This document shows, in pieces, positions 21,733 to 32,568 of a stretch of DNA of 64,000 bases (its first letter is position 1; every line of letters starts with the position of its first letter). A program made the position numbers and the translations under genes. Under the pieces are notes generated by a model. It saw nothing but the letters and a program-made list of their open reading frames with translations, had not been told where the DNA came from and made no database searches. This DNA comes from Pseudophaeomoniella oleicola (Eukaryota; Ascomycota; Eurotiomycetes; Phaeomoniellales; Phaeomoniellaceae): the NCBI GenBank assembly GCA_003868215.1, contig QWDQ01000048.1, positions 124,001 to 188,000 on the forward strand, read 5' to 3'.

Positions 21733-22701
21733 ATGGCTGTGACTGCGAAAGCCTCTATTGCTTCTTTCGGGGGCAAGCTCCTCAAGCTCGCTCACAATGC
21801 TTCCACTACCGGATGCGAGATGAATTTTAATTTATATCTTCCTCCTCAGGCAACTTCTAACCCATTACACAAGGTCCCCTTGTTGATTTACCTCTCCGGT
21901 TTGACATGTACCGCCGACAACTGCTCTGAAAAAGGCTTCTTTCAGCATGGCGCAAGCCAGCATGGCATTGCTGTGCTATATCCAGACACAAGCCCCCGTA
22001 AGCTCTCCTTGGGAAGACGACTAGATCCTATGCTGATGACTTCAAGGCGGCCTGAAAATCGCGGGCGAGGATGACTCATATGATTTTGGCAGCGGCGCAG
22101 GATTCTACGTTGACGCAACGGCGGAACCATGGTCTTCGGGCTATAAGATGTATAGCTACATAACCGAGGAGCTACCTAAGGTCGTTTTCGAGAACTTCGA
22201 CCAAATTGATCCTTCGCGTGTCAGCATCACAGGACACAGTATGGGCGGTCATGGTGCATTGACGCTGTTCCTCAAAAATCCCGGCAAATATAAGAGTGTC
22301 AGCGCTTTTGCTCCAATCACAAACCCTTTGAAGTGCCCATGGGGTGAAAAGGCTTTTAAGGGTTACTTTGGGGAAAAGGACTGGCAAGCGAAGGGGAAGG
22401 AACATGATGCAACAGAACTTGTCAAGTCATGGAAAGGACCCTTGGATATCCTGATTGATGTGGTGAGTCTAACAACGACCTTGCCGAAATACCTGGGTCT
22501 GACTGTCTGTAGGGAACCGGCGACAACTTCTATAAGCAAGGACAGCTTCTCCCAGAGAACTTTGCGGCGGCGGCGAAGGAAGCCGGACTAGTCAAGGATT
22601 TGAAGATCCGCTACCAGCCTGATTACGACCACAGTTACTTCACGATGGCTACGTTCTCAGACGATCACGTGGGCCATGCAGCGAAATATCTATTTGCATA
22701 G
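21733..22701 (+). CDS. S-formylglutathione hydrolase (esterase D)
   Basis: Three exons (21733-21997, 22047-22462, 22513-22701) with introns of 49 and 50 bases give 289 residues, the usual length. Spliced protein reads [19 protein letters not shown], a signature stretch of this family. The catalytic Ser lies in [10 protein letters not shown], the Asp in GTGDNF and the His in [21 protein letters not shown] forms the oxyanion region. The enzyme hydrolyses S-formylglutathione to formate and glutathione, the second step of glutathione-dependent formaldehyde removal in the cytosol. The partner formaldehyde dehydrogenase gene is not in this window. Confidence 0.95.
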
Positions 22702-23161
22702 TGAGTTTTTACACGCCTCCAGATATCGTTCTGTCGCTTAGTCGTTAAGAGTGATCCACGAAAGAAACAAAAATTGTAAAATGAGCATCTTTTTTCCTCT
22801 CTATAGCAGAATTTCCATCACTTCAGTGAATTGCAACGATAGGCAAGTACGTGCTCTGCTATTCAAGAATGCCAATGCCAACATGAGAGATTCCTGCCAA
22901 TTGCTCCCAAAGGGTGCTTGCCACACCAGTCTAGGTCTCTCTTGCCGTGGGCCGTGGATTCCCAGAGGATATATGTATATATTCATCTTCCTCTGTTCTT
23001 TTAAGTCCTATCTACCCTCTACCATCGTCTTTCTTTTTGAGTTGGTGTCTATCGGCCTAGTTATTTGATTCTGTCGATCAAGTTGAGCGCCCCATTAGAT
23101 TGCTTGAGTCCAGAGCTGCGGCATCAACAACAGTCACTGAAGCAAGCTGCTGTCTTTCGCC
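22702..23161. other. Spacer between esterase D and the Ser/Thr-rich secreted gene
   Basis: About 460 bases, no gene seen. It is the 3' region of the upstream gene and the promoter of the next. Confidence 0.5.
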
Positions 23162-24520
23162 ATGACGTCTATATTTCCTTCTTTACTATTCAGTCTCCTA
23201 GCGATGGCGTTCCTTACAAACGCTCAAACATCCCCTTACCATACACAAGAGACAAGTGTGATGTCTCCGCAGTCTACAGCCTGCACTTGGGCTTGGTCTT
23301 TCTATCAACCGACCTTGATTGGACCTACATGCACTTCCTACACTTCGACAGTTACCGAGGCTATGGCTGCCTTTGATTGCGATATCTGCTCGGTTACCAA
23401 TGTGCCAGTCACTCCGCCTGTACCTGTAAGTCTCCCTAACCACGTTCAAGCTTCTGGCTGAGATTAGCAGACTGGTTGCCAGACCATCGCTACTGCAACG
23501 ACTCCGTGGACCGTTAGTGTGATGGAATGTGAGACACCGGCGCCTCATTTGCTCTTTTTTGCACCTTCGGTTTCTCTCACTCTTCCTGTACGGGCATTTC
23601 CAACGCCATTGGGACGACGCCAACTCCCAACAAGTAACGAGACGGCGTCTTATACGGCTGCGACTCTCACCTCCCAACAGTCTACGTCACTACTCCAACA
23701 GATCTCCACGGCATTAGTAGTTGTTGAGCAGGTTGCTGCTGGGCAGAACATCAGCACACTCTGCATCGATCTTGAAAATCCAACGACCATTGTGGGACCT
23801 ACTGCTGTTGGACTCGATTTGACCGTCCTTAGGGATATTGTCTGTTCCCTTGCGAGACTTGAAGCTGGAGATGCGATCTCACGAGTGGATCAACTGGCAG
23901 ACCTTGCCTCAGCGTTCGCAGTGATGGAGATGGGATCCGATTTCTTGAACAGGACGAATCTCAATGCTCTGTGCCAATCCCTCGATTTCACTACCCTGGC
24001 TGTGTTCCGAATCAACTGGCGAGAATTGGAATCTTTCCTCTGTATGGCCACGTCGGGTACCTCTTCCGGTACGACGAATGAAACCATATCTGGAGGTATC
24101 GGCGCCAGTGCAATTGCTCCAAAGTCCTCTCCATTTGCGACTACAACGACGTCCGAGCTGCTTACCGCTCCTGTCTTCTCTTTCTACACGTCTTCGGTCG
24201 GCATGCTACCTCCTGCCGAGACTATCACTCCGCCCGTGACAACTTCAAGGTCCTCTTCAATGAATGATGGTCCTGCTCCGTCAATGCCTCCGACTTCGAG
24301 CCTGGGAAATGCAACGCCTTTGCCACCACCAGCCTCCACTGAGACTACTACAGCCTCTGCTCCTCCGTCGACGGTCTTCGTTATGGTGCAGTCAACTCCA
24401 AGCATGGTGTGTGGATACGTAATGCCTTCTCAGCCGCCTATTTCTCCAACGTCGCCGGGAACAGTCGTCACCGTCACTATTTTACCGCTGCCTTTGGTGG
24501 TCGGTTATTCGATTGTGTAA
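23162..24520 (+). CDS. Ser/Thr-rich secreted protein, possibly GPI-anchored
   Basis: Two exons (23162-23425 and 23471-24520) with a 45-base intron give about 437 residues. The start MTSIFPSLLFSLLAMAFLTN is a signal peptide. The N-terminal region is Cys-bearing (ACTWAWSFY, PTCTSY, FDCDICSV, TGCQTI); the middle is helical and hydrophobic with paired Cys (LCIDLEN, DIVCSLARL, NALCQSL, SFLCMATS). A long Ser/Thr/Pro-rich stretch follows, typical of O-glycosylated cell-wall proteins, then a short hydrophobic end (VTVTILPLPLVVGYSIV) that may be a GPI signal. I know no function. A further small intron near the KR-free GRRQ site cannot be excluded. Likely role at the cell surface is inference from composition. 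Confidence 0.72.
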
Positions 24521-24998
24521 TCCTCTTCTCTTGTATCTTGCTGCAGTGGCATTGGGCCATGCAACCTCGACTTTGAGGCTTCACGAACAATAGGACTACC
24601 TTTGCTGCTGCGCATTGTTTTTACAGGCACTGGGAATAGAGTGGGGGCACCTTGGGAAATGTTGCAGCATGTCTATATCGGATATCATGTATCAGTTATC
24701 TGCGAACAAGCGGGAGGAGGATCGGGACGTGGTTTGATGAAAAGCATTTGTTGCCCTCTAGTATACACTCAGATTGTATCTTTGCAGAGTTAGGGTGTTG
24801 CCATGATGGCACGTCAATCAAGGTCAAATAGTCGTGATATACATTAAGAATTCGAGATGGCATTTGGCCCTTTCGTCTGTACATGTAGCCGGAAAAAAAA
24901 ATATAGAATAGAAGAGCATCGAAGACCCCCCAAAAGAATAGTCCCAGCTCCGGCTAATGAACGTTCTGATCGCTAAACGCTAACCCAAGCTCGATGGT
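24521..24998. other. Convergent 3' spacer
   Basis: About 480 bases between two convergent genes. No gene or notable repeat. Confidence 0.55.
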
Positions 24999-26246
24999 CT
25001 ATTTGGCAAAGATGTTGCGTAGATTTTCACATGCAATGTCGTAAAATTGGTCAATGTCCTTTTGCTTTCTCCACGGGTTCACGCTCTTATCCCACGCGTG
25101 CGGTTTGCCCTCGACCAGAGTCTGGGAGACGTTCTTCCCGAGGTCTTGTAACCTGTTCGCAAACGCCTGGCCTTCTCTCAAGAGCATGTCGTATTCGCAG
25201 AGGTACAACTGGATGTCCTGCGGCAAACCGTCTCTCAGCATGCGATCCGAAGCCCTCGCGGGGGAGACGTAAGGGGATGAGTGGTTGATGCCTGCGGCGC
25301 CGGGCAGGTAGGACTGATCGAACAGGTTGGTGAAGAATTTGGGCATCGTCTTTTTGGGCATGAGGCTGATGGCGCGCTTGTCGTCGCGCGGGGTGGCGAA
25401 GTCGATGAGCGGGTAGAAGGCGACGATGGAGACGATGGTGAGGTCGCCCGAGGAGCTGAGGAGTTGTTTGGTGGATTCGTAGCGGCTGAGTTCGGCGTCG
25501 CTGATGCAGATGGATCTGCCGCGGCGGATGAAGGAGGATGTGTGATATTTGAGGCGCAGGGGGACCGCGAAGGAGAAGTTCGCGCCGGCGGAAAAGCCGC
25601 TGAGAGCGATCCGCGAGGTGTCGATGCTCAATTCGTAGGCGTGGCAGGAGAGCCAGAGGAGGGTATCGACGCAGTCGTCGACAGGTGTTGGAAAGGGGTG
25701 TTCAGGGGCGCGACGGTAGCCGACAGATACCACGATGGCGGGTGTATTCTGGAGGACCATGCGGAACCAGTAGCGGTCGTCGAGGTTGCTGCCCAGCACG
25801 AAACCGCCGCCGTGATAGTTGACGACTACAGGATAGCGATGGCCCTGGCGTTTACGGGTTTGGTAGTCTGGCGGCACGTAGAATGCTAGGTCAATTGGAG
25901 TTGAGAGGTTACCGTCGACGGTGTGGGTTTCGATCTTGCGATGGAATGACGGTTTGGGTGGAGGAGGTGGTGCCCAGTCGTGTATGCGCATGCCGAGCCG
26001 CATACAGCCTCGCCACCATACCGCTTGCACTCGTAGCCACCATCTTGGTTGTTGTGTCTCAGATGTGAGGTTTCCTGACGGCTTTGGAACCGGTGGTAGG
26101 TCGGCGACAGAAATCGAGATACGCGGATTGCCGCCAGGGGAAAAAACAGTTGGTGAGGTCGGAGAGGTAGGAGAGGTGGGATTAGCTGTCGCAGTCCGGA
26201 GCCATAATGGCTCTGGTTGTTTGACCAGTTCGATATGGCCGTTCAT
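24999..26246 (-). CDS. HSL-type alpha/beta hydrolase; candidate ergosteryl-aspartate hydrolase ErdH
   Basis: Single exon, 415 residues. The alpha/beta hydrolase-3 fold is plain: YPVVVNYHGGGFVLGS carries the HGGG oxyanion motif, IALSGFSAGANFS has the catalytic Ser in GFSAG, and YLCEYDMLLREG and GKPHAWDK supply Asp and His. A Pro/Ser-rich N terminus with repeated PTSPTSPTS (about residues 22-34) precedes it. Members hydrolyse lipid or small esters. Its start faces that of the sterol-aspartylating enzyme ErdS 2.85 kb away. In Aspergillus fumigatus an alpha/beta hydrolase, ErdH, removes aspartate from ergosteryl-3beta-O-aspartate; position and fold make this gene a candidate, but I could not align it to a known ErdH. 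Without the neighbour I would call it only a lipase/esterase. Confidence 0.85.
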   Translation of the reverse strand: MNGHIELVKQPEPLWLRTATANPTSPTSPTSPTVFSPGGNPRISISVADLPPVPKPSGNLTSETQQPRWWLRVQAVWWRGCMRLGMRIHDWAPPPPPKPSFHRKIETHTVDGNLSTPIDLAFYVPPDYQTRKRQGHRYPVVVNYHGGGFVLGSNLDDRYWFRMVLQNTPAIVVSVGYRRAPEHPFPTPVDDCVDTLLWLSCHAYELSIDTSRIALSGFSAGANFSFAVPLRLKYHTSSFIRRGRSICISDAELSRYESTKQLLSSSGDLTIVSIVAFYPLIDFATPRDDKRAISLMPKKTMPKFFTNLFDQSYLPGAAGINHSSPYVSPARASDRMLRDGLPQDIQLYLCEYDMLLREGQAFANRLQDLGKNVSQTLVEGKPHAWDKSVNPWRKQKDIDQFYDIACENLRNIFAK

Positions 26247-29098
26247 GATGACTTTCGGTCACGATAATCGATTCATGTTTGCCCAATGGGGCTTACGAGG
26301 AAAGCACACGATACTCGGTCGGCAGATGTTCGGGTCAAGTGTCGGATTGTAGACTTTTGTATAAAGAACAACGCGAATTGATAATAGTAACGGTTCTTTC
26401 GTTAAGTTGACGAAGAAAATGATAGCGTGTGCTCTCAATCGTCTGTTGAAAATACCTTGGAAAAGGTTGTCGCAGGAGTTGGAAGACTGAAGTCGTTATC
26501 AATCCTTAGTCTCTTGTCCAACAGGAGTCGCGGATTGGCAATGACGCAAGCTCAATCAGGTAGTGCTTAATTTGGCGTTCTAGAACTAAAGCCTAAGAAT
26601 GACTTGTCAACAGTTGGATGCGATACGTTGAGGACGACAGATGGTAGATGAAGTCTGGATAGAGAAGGATGAGAGATGAGAACTAGAAGAGAATGAATAC
26701 GGTCTATCGAAATGACAATTCTTGAAGGAATCTCGTGCGCGATCACATATGTCACGATCTACTACGTAGTAAGTATCATCATTTGAGATGTCCAGGGCCC
26801 TGGTCTGCCCACTCCGCCTTCATCGGCTATTCTTCCGGTGATACTTCGTAGTATTTCGCAGTAATTACTACGTACTACTTCGTATCAGGCCACTGCGGTT
26901 GGCTGCTGGCGATACGACAAGCACGAGTAGATACAACCCCTGTCCTGTACTACGTAGTATCATAGTACAGTAATATAACTAAGGTACATAGTGACTATTC
27001 ATCTTCTTGTTGGGCTATCTGCTACCTGCAATGCCTCAACTCCCTTTGATGGAGGTGTGGTGCACTTTTATCTTGACGCCTCAACGCTAAGTTGTTACAG
27101 TAGAGTATATAATTAGCAGTATCTTAGCCATACATCAGTATCGATATCGGTCTTGCCTGACATCACGGCACCCAACCATGAGTGTCCAATCTGCCATGTA
27201 CCGTAGTAGAAGGATTAAGGATTCCAATCCGCCATTTCGTATCATCCGTGGCTGTGCTCTTCCAGTACACGTTACTCTATTGTTACTGTAACTCGTCGAG
27301 AGAAACGCTTTGATCAACCCACCGTCGTGGCACCCGTAAAACGGCATCATGTTACTAATTTAATACCGCATCGGATTTTGTTCGCCTTCATTACCTTTTC
27401 CCGGCAGACATCGGTTAGGCAGAGATATATACTATTGGTGACCGTCCTGCTGTTTTGTATGCATCCTCTGTACACCCCCTATCTCGATCTTCGTCGCCGT
27501 CACCGCGGTTGCACAATCGCTTCCAGTCATAAAGACGCTTCTTCTCACGATTGGAACACGAGGAGTACAGTATGTTTTTGATCAGTCGATGAGATATGAC
27601 AGCCTTCTGTCTATGTTGGAAGCCGGAGAAGTATGAAATGCGAAATGGGTCACTTGCACAGCACTCAGTCCGAACTCTGTGGTGAACAATGACCATCAGA
27701 TTGTCTTACAGCCTCCCCTGATCATTGGACTCAAAACTCAGCATTGTTTGCTACGGGCTTCTTCCTGGTCTGTGGCCAGAACCGCCTCCACGGTCAGCAA
27801 ATTGGCGGTTACCTTCTTATTTGTAAGCGTTGTGCATACACCATCTGCATGAGCTTGAGTCAGCATCTCTACAAGAAGGGGATCGGCCACAATGTTGTCT
27901 GCCCTACCACGCTGCCCAGTGCTTCGGGGCACAAAATATCGATGTGGTAGACCGACCATCCGAGGTCTGACAAAAACATCCGACACCTTGTTTTGCTAGC
28001 AGCATTGCCAGGTGCTCTTGCTGGCAATCTACCAATCCCATCCCTCCTCGAGTAATTACCTTGAACTGATTTCAACCCGACGACCGATTTACTTCACAGC
28101 AGAGATCCCGTCCGCTGCGGCGGACGCATCGCAAGACCACGGCGCCGATTAACCGTGCCTCGGTGTTATTGTAAAGTCCAGGGCGAATGAAACGACGATC
28201 CTAATTGTCGCCTAAACAGACTACGGTGCCCTAGCCTTCCGGCGATCCCTAACAAGCAAAATCAACAACAGAGGTGACTTTAGTTATGAATTTTGGTTTT
28301 CTAGTTAAATGTTGGGCTCCGAGTTTGATGCCTAGGTAATGTATCCCGAGGGAGTTCCATTCTCTTCCATTCTACCTTAGTGATTACCTTCCTTACCTTA
28401 CTCATCTTACCTAAGGCGAGTTAACGGTCTCTTGTTTTATGCACCTTGTACGCTATTATGTTGCCCCCCTCGATTATTCAGATGACCTCACTTCTCATAA
28501 ATTGACAGGATTTATTGACCTCGCCCTCTGTCTGCACTACGATACGACGACAACATCACAGATTGCCCCTCGGACACCACGGATATCACTCCTCGGATAC
28601 AGCTTCGACTTCCTATCAAAACAAAAATATCGCGGAGGAAAGCAAAAGTATTGCCCGAAACGGCCGGTGGAGCTGGATGAGCGACGGGGACCCCAACCTC
28701 GTACCTTTCTCTTTTCGTTGGTAAGTTCTGTTCTATCCGTCGAGGCCCATACTTCAGCAAAACATGATCCGGTCGCATCGACTATGCAATCATATTCCAA
28801 TCTTATATGACCCGGCTTGCTCCTCTTTACGTGCATTTCTTCGTCCTTGTCCATCTGTTTGTCTTGTTTACCAAGATTATCTGACGCTGATTCCCGAGCA
28901 GACTGGATCTCATTCCCGCTCCATTCGTAGCCTTGTTTGCATGGTCGAATAAGATTCCTGATTACCCCACCATAAGCATTGACAAACCTGGTTACGTCAA
29001 ACTCGCCATCTCCCGGGGCGCTTGTTCCCTCGTTTCAACTCTCCTTCGCCTTGGGGAAATTTTGTCGCGGTCGGCATCTTATCCAGCACTGATTCAAG
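26247..29098. promoter_or_regulatory. Long divergent spacer between hydrolase and erdS
   Basis: At 2.85 kb this is the longest gap in the window. It lacks any supported gene: open frames near 27415-28075 on the minus strand give unrecognisable peptides. It has a cluster of palindromes near 26760-26960 (TACTACGTAGTA at 26760 and 26948, plus TACTACGTACTACTT near 26867) and ACCTTAC/TACCTA words near 28380-28420. A pyrimidine-rich leader probably occupies about 28500-29098. Confidence 0.45.
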
Positions 29099-31987
29099 AT
29101 GGTTGATCGCGCCGTCTCCGTCAAGAAAGCCCTCTCGAGGGTGATCCCTCAGCTCGGCGAAGAGCGCCATCGCGATGCCAATTCTTCGCCGGCGTCGCCA
29201 CGTTCTAGCACCTCTTCACCCCATGGTTGGAAACGTCGTTCTCTCGCAATGGTCTTTGCCAAAGACAATGATTATGTCTCCAGCAGCGACGACGTTAGCG
29301 ATGACCCCAGCATGGATAGTATGAGCAAGAACGCGCTGAAAAAGCAGAGAAAGAAGGTTGAGCGCGAGTCAAAAAGTAGTCGTCTCAGCGTTGAGCACAA
29401 TGTTGAAGACCAGAATCGACTGAAAGAAAAATTGGAGGAAGCCCAAAAGGCAGAAACCCCAGAGATGAAAGCGCGATATGGAGAAATGCCCCTGGTCCAA
29501 TCGACACATCGTAACACAGACAATCGCATCAAGATTGATACAATCACCGAAGATATGATGGGCCAAGAGGTCTGCTTTCGTGCCAGATTGCATGTCGTTA
29601 GGAACATGAGCTCCAAGCTCACGTTCCTCGTATTCCGTCAGCAGATCAGCACCGTACAAGGAGTTCTACATGAGGTCCCTGGCGAGAAGACCATATTGTT
29701 CATTCATTGGGCGGAAAAGCTTCGCACTGGCTCCATTGTCCGGGTCAAAGGTGTAGTGAAGAAACCAGAGGTCCCGGTCAAGGGAGCAACCATCCACAAT
29801 CTTGAGATAGATATCAAGGAGTTGCATGAGATTGTCCATCGCGACGCTAGCGCTCCCTTCTCTGTTTACGAGGCGGAATTGGCAACTTCCGCTGAGGAAT
29901 CCATCGAAGGACGACACAGTCATATTCCTGATCGTACTCGTCTCGTTAACCGCATCCTTGATCTTCGGACTGGAACCTCGCAGTCGATATTTCGTATCCA
30001 GTCTGGCGTACAGAACTTCTTCCGAACCACCTTGGATGATTTAGGTTTTATTGAAATCCACACGCCGAAACTACAAGGCGCTGGTACTGAGTCCGGCGCG
30101 AGTGTGTTCAAGCTCGGTTACTTTGGTCGGGATGCTTTCCTTGCTCAGAGTCCCCAGTTGGGCAAACAGATGGCTATTGCATCTGATTTCGAACGGGTTT
30201 ACGAGATTGGGGCTATCTTCCGCGCGGAAAACTCGAATACTCATCGTCATTTAACGGAATACACAGGTCTAGATCTCGAAATGGCCATTGAGGAGCATTA
30301 CCACGAAGCACTAGATATTATCGATCAGACGTTGAAGAATATTTTCGCCGGTGTTTACAAGAGATATCGAAGAGAGATTGACATAATCAAGGAGCAATTC
30401 CCGCACGACGATCTTGTCTGGCTCGAGAAGACGCCCGTCATCCCTTTCAAGGACGCGGTTCAGTTGTTGATAGATTCGGGTTGGTTAGATGAAGAGGGCA
30501 ACCCGCCTAGTCCCCTCGAAGATCTCCATACACGCGACGAAATACGCCTTGGCGAGTTGATGAAAGAGAAATATGGAACCGATTACTACATTCTTGATCA
30601 ATTCCCCCGTTCTGCTCGTCCATTTTACACCATGCCGTCTCCCATAGACGACCGATTTACGAACTCGTTTGACATCTTTGTTCGTGGTCAAGAGATCATA
30701 TCAGGTGGGCAACGTATACACGAAGCCAAAAAGCTCGAAGAAAACATGAAGTCCATGGGCGTTGATCCGGGCACTATGGAAGACTACATTGAAGGTTTCC
30801 AATGGGGCGCACCCCCACATGCTGGTTGTGGTATCGGCCTGGAGCGTATTGTCATGTTGATCTTACAACTCGGCAACATTCGGCTTGCGTCCATGTTCCC
30901 GAGAGACCCGAAGTCGTTCCCTCCCAAACCAGTTGTCGAGAAACTCCGGTTCCCAGATGCCGATACCCTTCACCCCGTGTGGGCTCGGAAGAAGGAGCAC
31001 CCTGACGAAGAGATTGAGCATATGTTACCTTCGGTGGAAGACCTTGTTGCTAATTATGGTGATTCAACGTCCACTTCTTGGGGTGATGAACGCTTCAAAA
31101 TTTGGCGACACAAAGAGACCGGAGCGGCAATGGCCTACGTCCAAAGCCACGGATATGCTATTCTCCCTGGAGATCCACTTTGCGATCCAAGTCAATTCTA
31201 CAAGGTTGCATCGGCGTTTTTGCACTATTTGAGGAAAGAGACCAAACTCAAACCTGTATGGCTCTTGTGCTCTGCGCAATTGGAAGAGGTCTTGGGAGAG
31301 AAACTAGGTTGGAAGACTCTATCTTGCACTGTTGAGGAACGTGTCGACGCTACCAAGAACCGAGCAGAACGTGATGCTGAAATCCAACGCAAAATTCGTC
31401 ACGCTCAAAGTGAAGGCGTCAAGATCACTGACTGGCCAGAGGGGAAGCCAATTCCAGAAGAACTCAAAGCTCGTTGCGAGAAGCGGGTCAAAGATTGGCA
31501 GTCCAACCGCAAAGGCACTCAAGTCCATTTGTCCGAAATCCACCTCTTCCGTGATGAGCCTCATCGCCGTTACTTCTTCGCCGAAGACAAGAGTGGTGAG
31601 ATCTGTGGTGTAGCGGTACTCTGCTGGCTTGCACCCCGTTACGGCATGCAAGCGAAGTACACTCTGGATTTCCCAGGCGCACCGTCCGGTACGATCGAAT
31701 GGATCACCACCCACGCCATCTCAGCGGCTGGTGCCATGGGTGTGAAGCACATAACTTTCGGAGGTGGTGCAGCAAGTCATCTCGTCCCAGGTCATCACAT
31801 TAGCGGTGCGAAGATCAGGTTCCTGCAACACACTTATGACGCGCTTGTCAGGCAGTTCAATCTCAACCGAAAGTCCGAGTTCCGACAAAAGATGGGTGCT
31901 GAAGAGGATCCTTCTTATATCGCTTATCCACCTCACGGTATGGGAAGTAGAGCTATTCGAGCGATCATGGACTTCTTTGAGGATTAG
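29099..31987 (+). CDS. erdS: Ergosteryl-3beta-O-L-aspartate synthase (AspRS-DUF2156 fusion)
   Basis: Single exon, 962 residues. The N terminus is disordered and basic (KNALKKQRKKVERESKSS), like the tRNA-binding extension of eukaryotic aspartyl-tRNA synthetases. An OB-fold anticodon domain (about 150-260) follows, with RARLHVVRNM and FLVFRQQISTVQG. The class II catalytic core (about 280-610) carries motif 2, FRAENSNTHRHLTEYTGLDL, and motif 3, GCGIGLERIVM. From about residue 640 the chain continues into a DUF2156/GNAT-type transferase (WGDERFKIWRHKETGAAMAY...). This fusion is known in fungi as ErdS: it charges tRNA-Asp and transfers aspartate to the 3-hydroxyl of ergosterol. The cell should also have a separate cytosolic AspRS, not seen here. 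The neighbouring divergent hydrolase would complete an add/remove pair. ErdS assignment rests on the two-domain architecture, which is hard to mistake. Confidence 0.95.
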   Translation: MVDRAVSVKKALSRVIPQLGEERHRDANSSPASPRSSTSSPHGWKRRSLAMVFAKDNDYVSSSDDVSDDPSMDSMSKNALKKQRKKVERESKSSRLSVEHNVEDQNRLKEKLEEAQKAETPEMKARYGEMPLVQSTHRNTDNRIKIDTITEDMMGQEVCFRARLHVVRNMSSKLTFLVFRQQISTVQGVLHEVPGEKTILFIHWAEKLRTGSIVRVKGVVKKPEVPVKGATIHNLEIDIKELHEIVHRDASAPFSVYEAELATSAEESIEGRHSHIPDRTRLVNRILDLRTGTSQSIFRIQSGVQNFFRTTLDDLGFIEIHTPKLQGAGTESGASVFKLGYFGRDAFLAQSPQLGKQMAIASDFERVYEIGAIFRAENSNTHRHLTEYTGLDLEMAIEEHYHEALDIIDQTLKNIFAGVYKRYRREIDIIKEQFPHDDLVWLEKTPVIPFKDAVQLLIDSGWLDEEGNPPSPLEDLHTRDEIRLGELMKEKYGTDYYILDQFPRSARPFYTMPSPIDDRFTNSFDIFVRGQEIISGGQRIHEAKKLEENMKSMGVDPGTMEDYIEGFQWGAPPHAGCGIGLERIVMLILQLGNIRLASMFPRDPKSFPPKPVVEKLRFPDADTLHPVWARKKEHPDEEIEHMLPSVEDLVANYGDSTSTSWGDERFKIWRHKETGAAMAYVQSHGYAILPGDPLCDPSQFYKVASAFLHYLRKETKLKPVWLLCSAQLEEVLGEKLGWKTLSCTVEERVDATKNRAERDAEIQRKIRHAQSEGVKITDWPEGKPIPEELKARCEKRVKDWQSNRKGTQVHLSEIHLFRDEPHRRYFFAEDKSGEICGVAVLCWLAPRYGMQAKYTLDFPGAPSGTIEWITTHAISAAGAMGVKHITFGGGAASHLVPGHHISGAKIRFLQHTYDALVRQFNLNRKSEFRQKMGAEEDPSYIAYPPHGMGSRAIRAIMDFFED

Positions 31988-32568
31988 TCGAATATAAAGC
32001 TGCAGCGGAGTCATTGCTGGGTTGTTCCAAACGTGGTTTGAGAAGAAGACATACCCCGAAGAGCGTTTCTACATTCGTTGCTATGTGCTTTTGGCTTTTC
32101 TCTCATTGGGCAGTGGTTAATGATGATGTTCTGTTCCGTACGCATTAGATATGGTCTGATTTCTTTTCTTCATGACGCTGCCTTCAGCTTGATTAAAACG
32201 TACATGTGTATTATGTATGGAAATCCCTTGGGTATCAATACCTTTTCCACCATCCGTTTTGGATGTTTTCGTAGAAATGTAATACACATGCCCTGCCATG
32301 GTAATCGATGTAGGAAGCAGATGTAGTAAGCAGTGCTAGCTGCCTCTGCAATGCATTTGCATGCGATCCCTCCGGAATTTTATTTATTTTGCGTGCCATA
32401 TCGAGATATCTCTCCTCAGTTCTCCGCTCAAGACGGAGTACTCCACCTATTCTCAAAGCAACATGGTCGCAACGAAACATTCCCAACATTGATGCACGGC
32501 CAGAACAGGCTGTCAAGGGATTCGCGGATTGTCGATAGAGATAGCGAGCGAGCGAGCGAGCGAGAGAG
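31988..32568. other. Spacer between erdS and the ZIP transporter
   Basis: About 580 bases. No gene seen. The (AGCG)n run at 32543-32563 touches the start codon of the next gene. Confidence 0.5.
32543..32563. repeat. (AGCG)n microsatellite abutting a start codon
   Basis: About five AGCG units, then GAGAGAG, directly before the ATG at 32569, so within the presumed 5' untranslated region of the zinc transporter. Confidence 0.85.

Noticed and set aside
25281-25889. 202-codon plus-strand frame opposite the alpha/beta hydrolase
   Set aside because: It is an antisense shadow of a well-supported gene with the composition expected of the complementary strand.
27415-28075. Overlapping minus-strand open frames in the erdS upstream gap, one with a plausible helix-rich peptide
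   Set aside because: Short, mostly without good ATG contexts, and no motif known to me. They could be remnants of a lost gene but I cannot support it.
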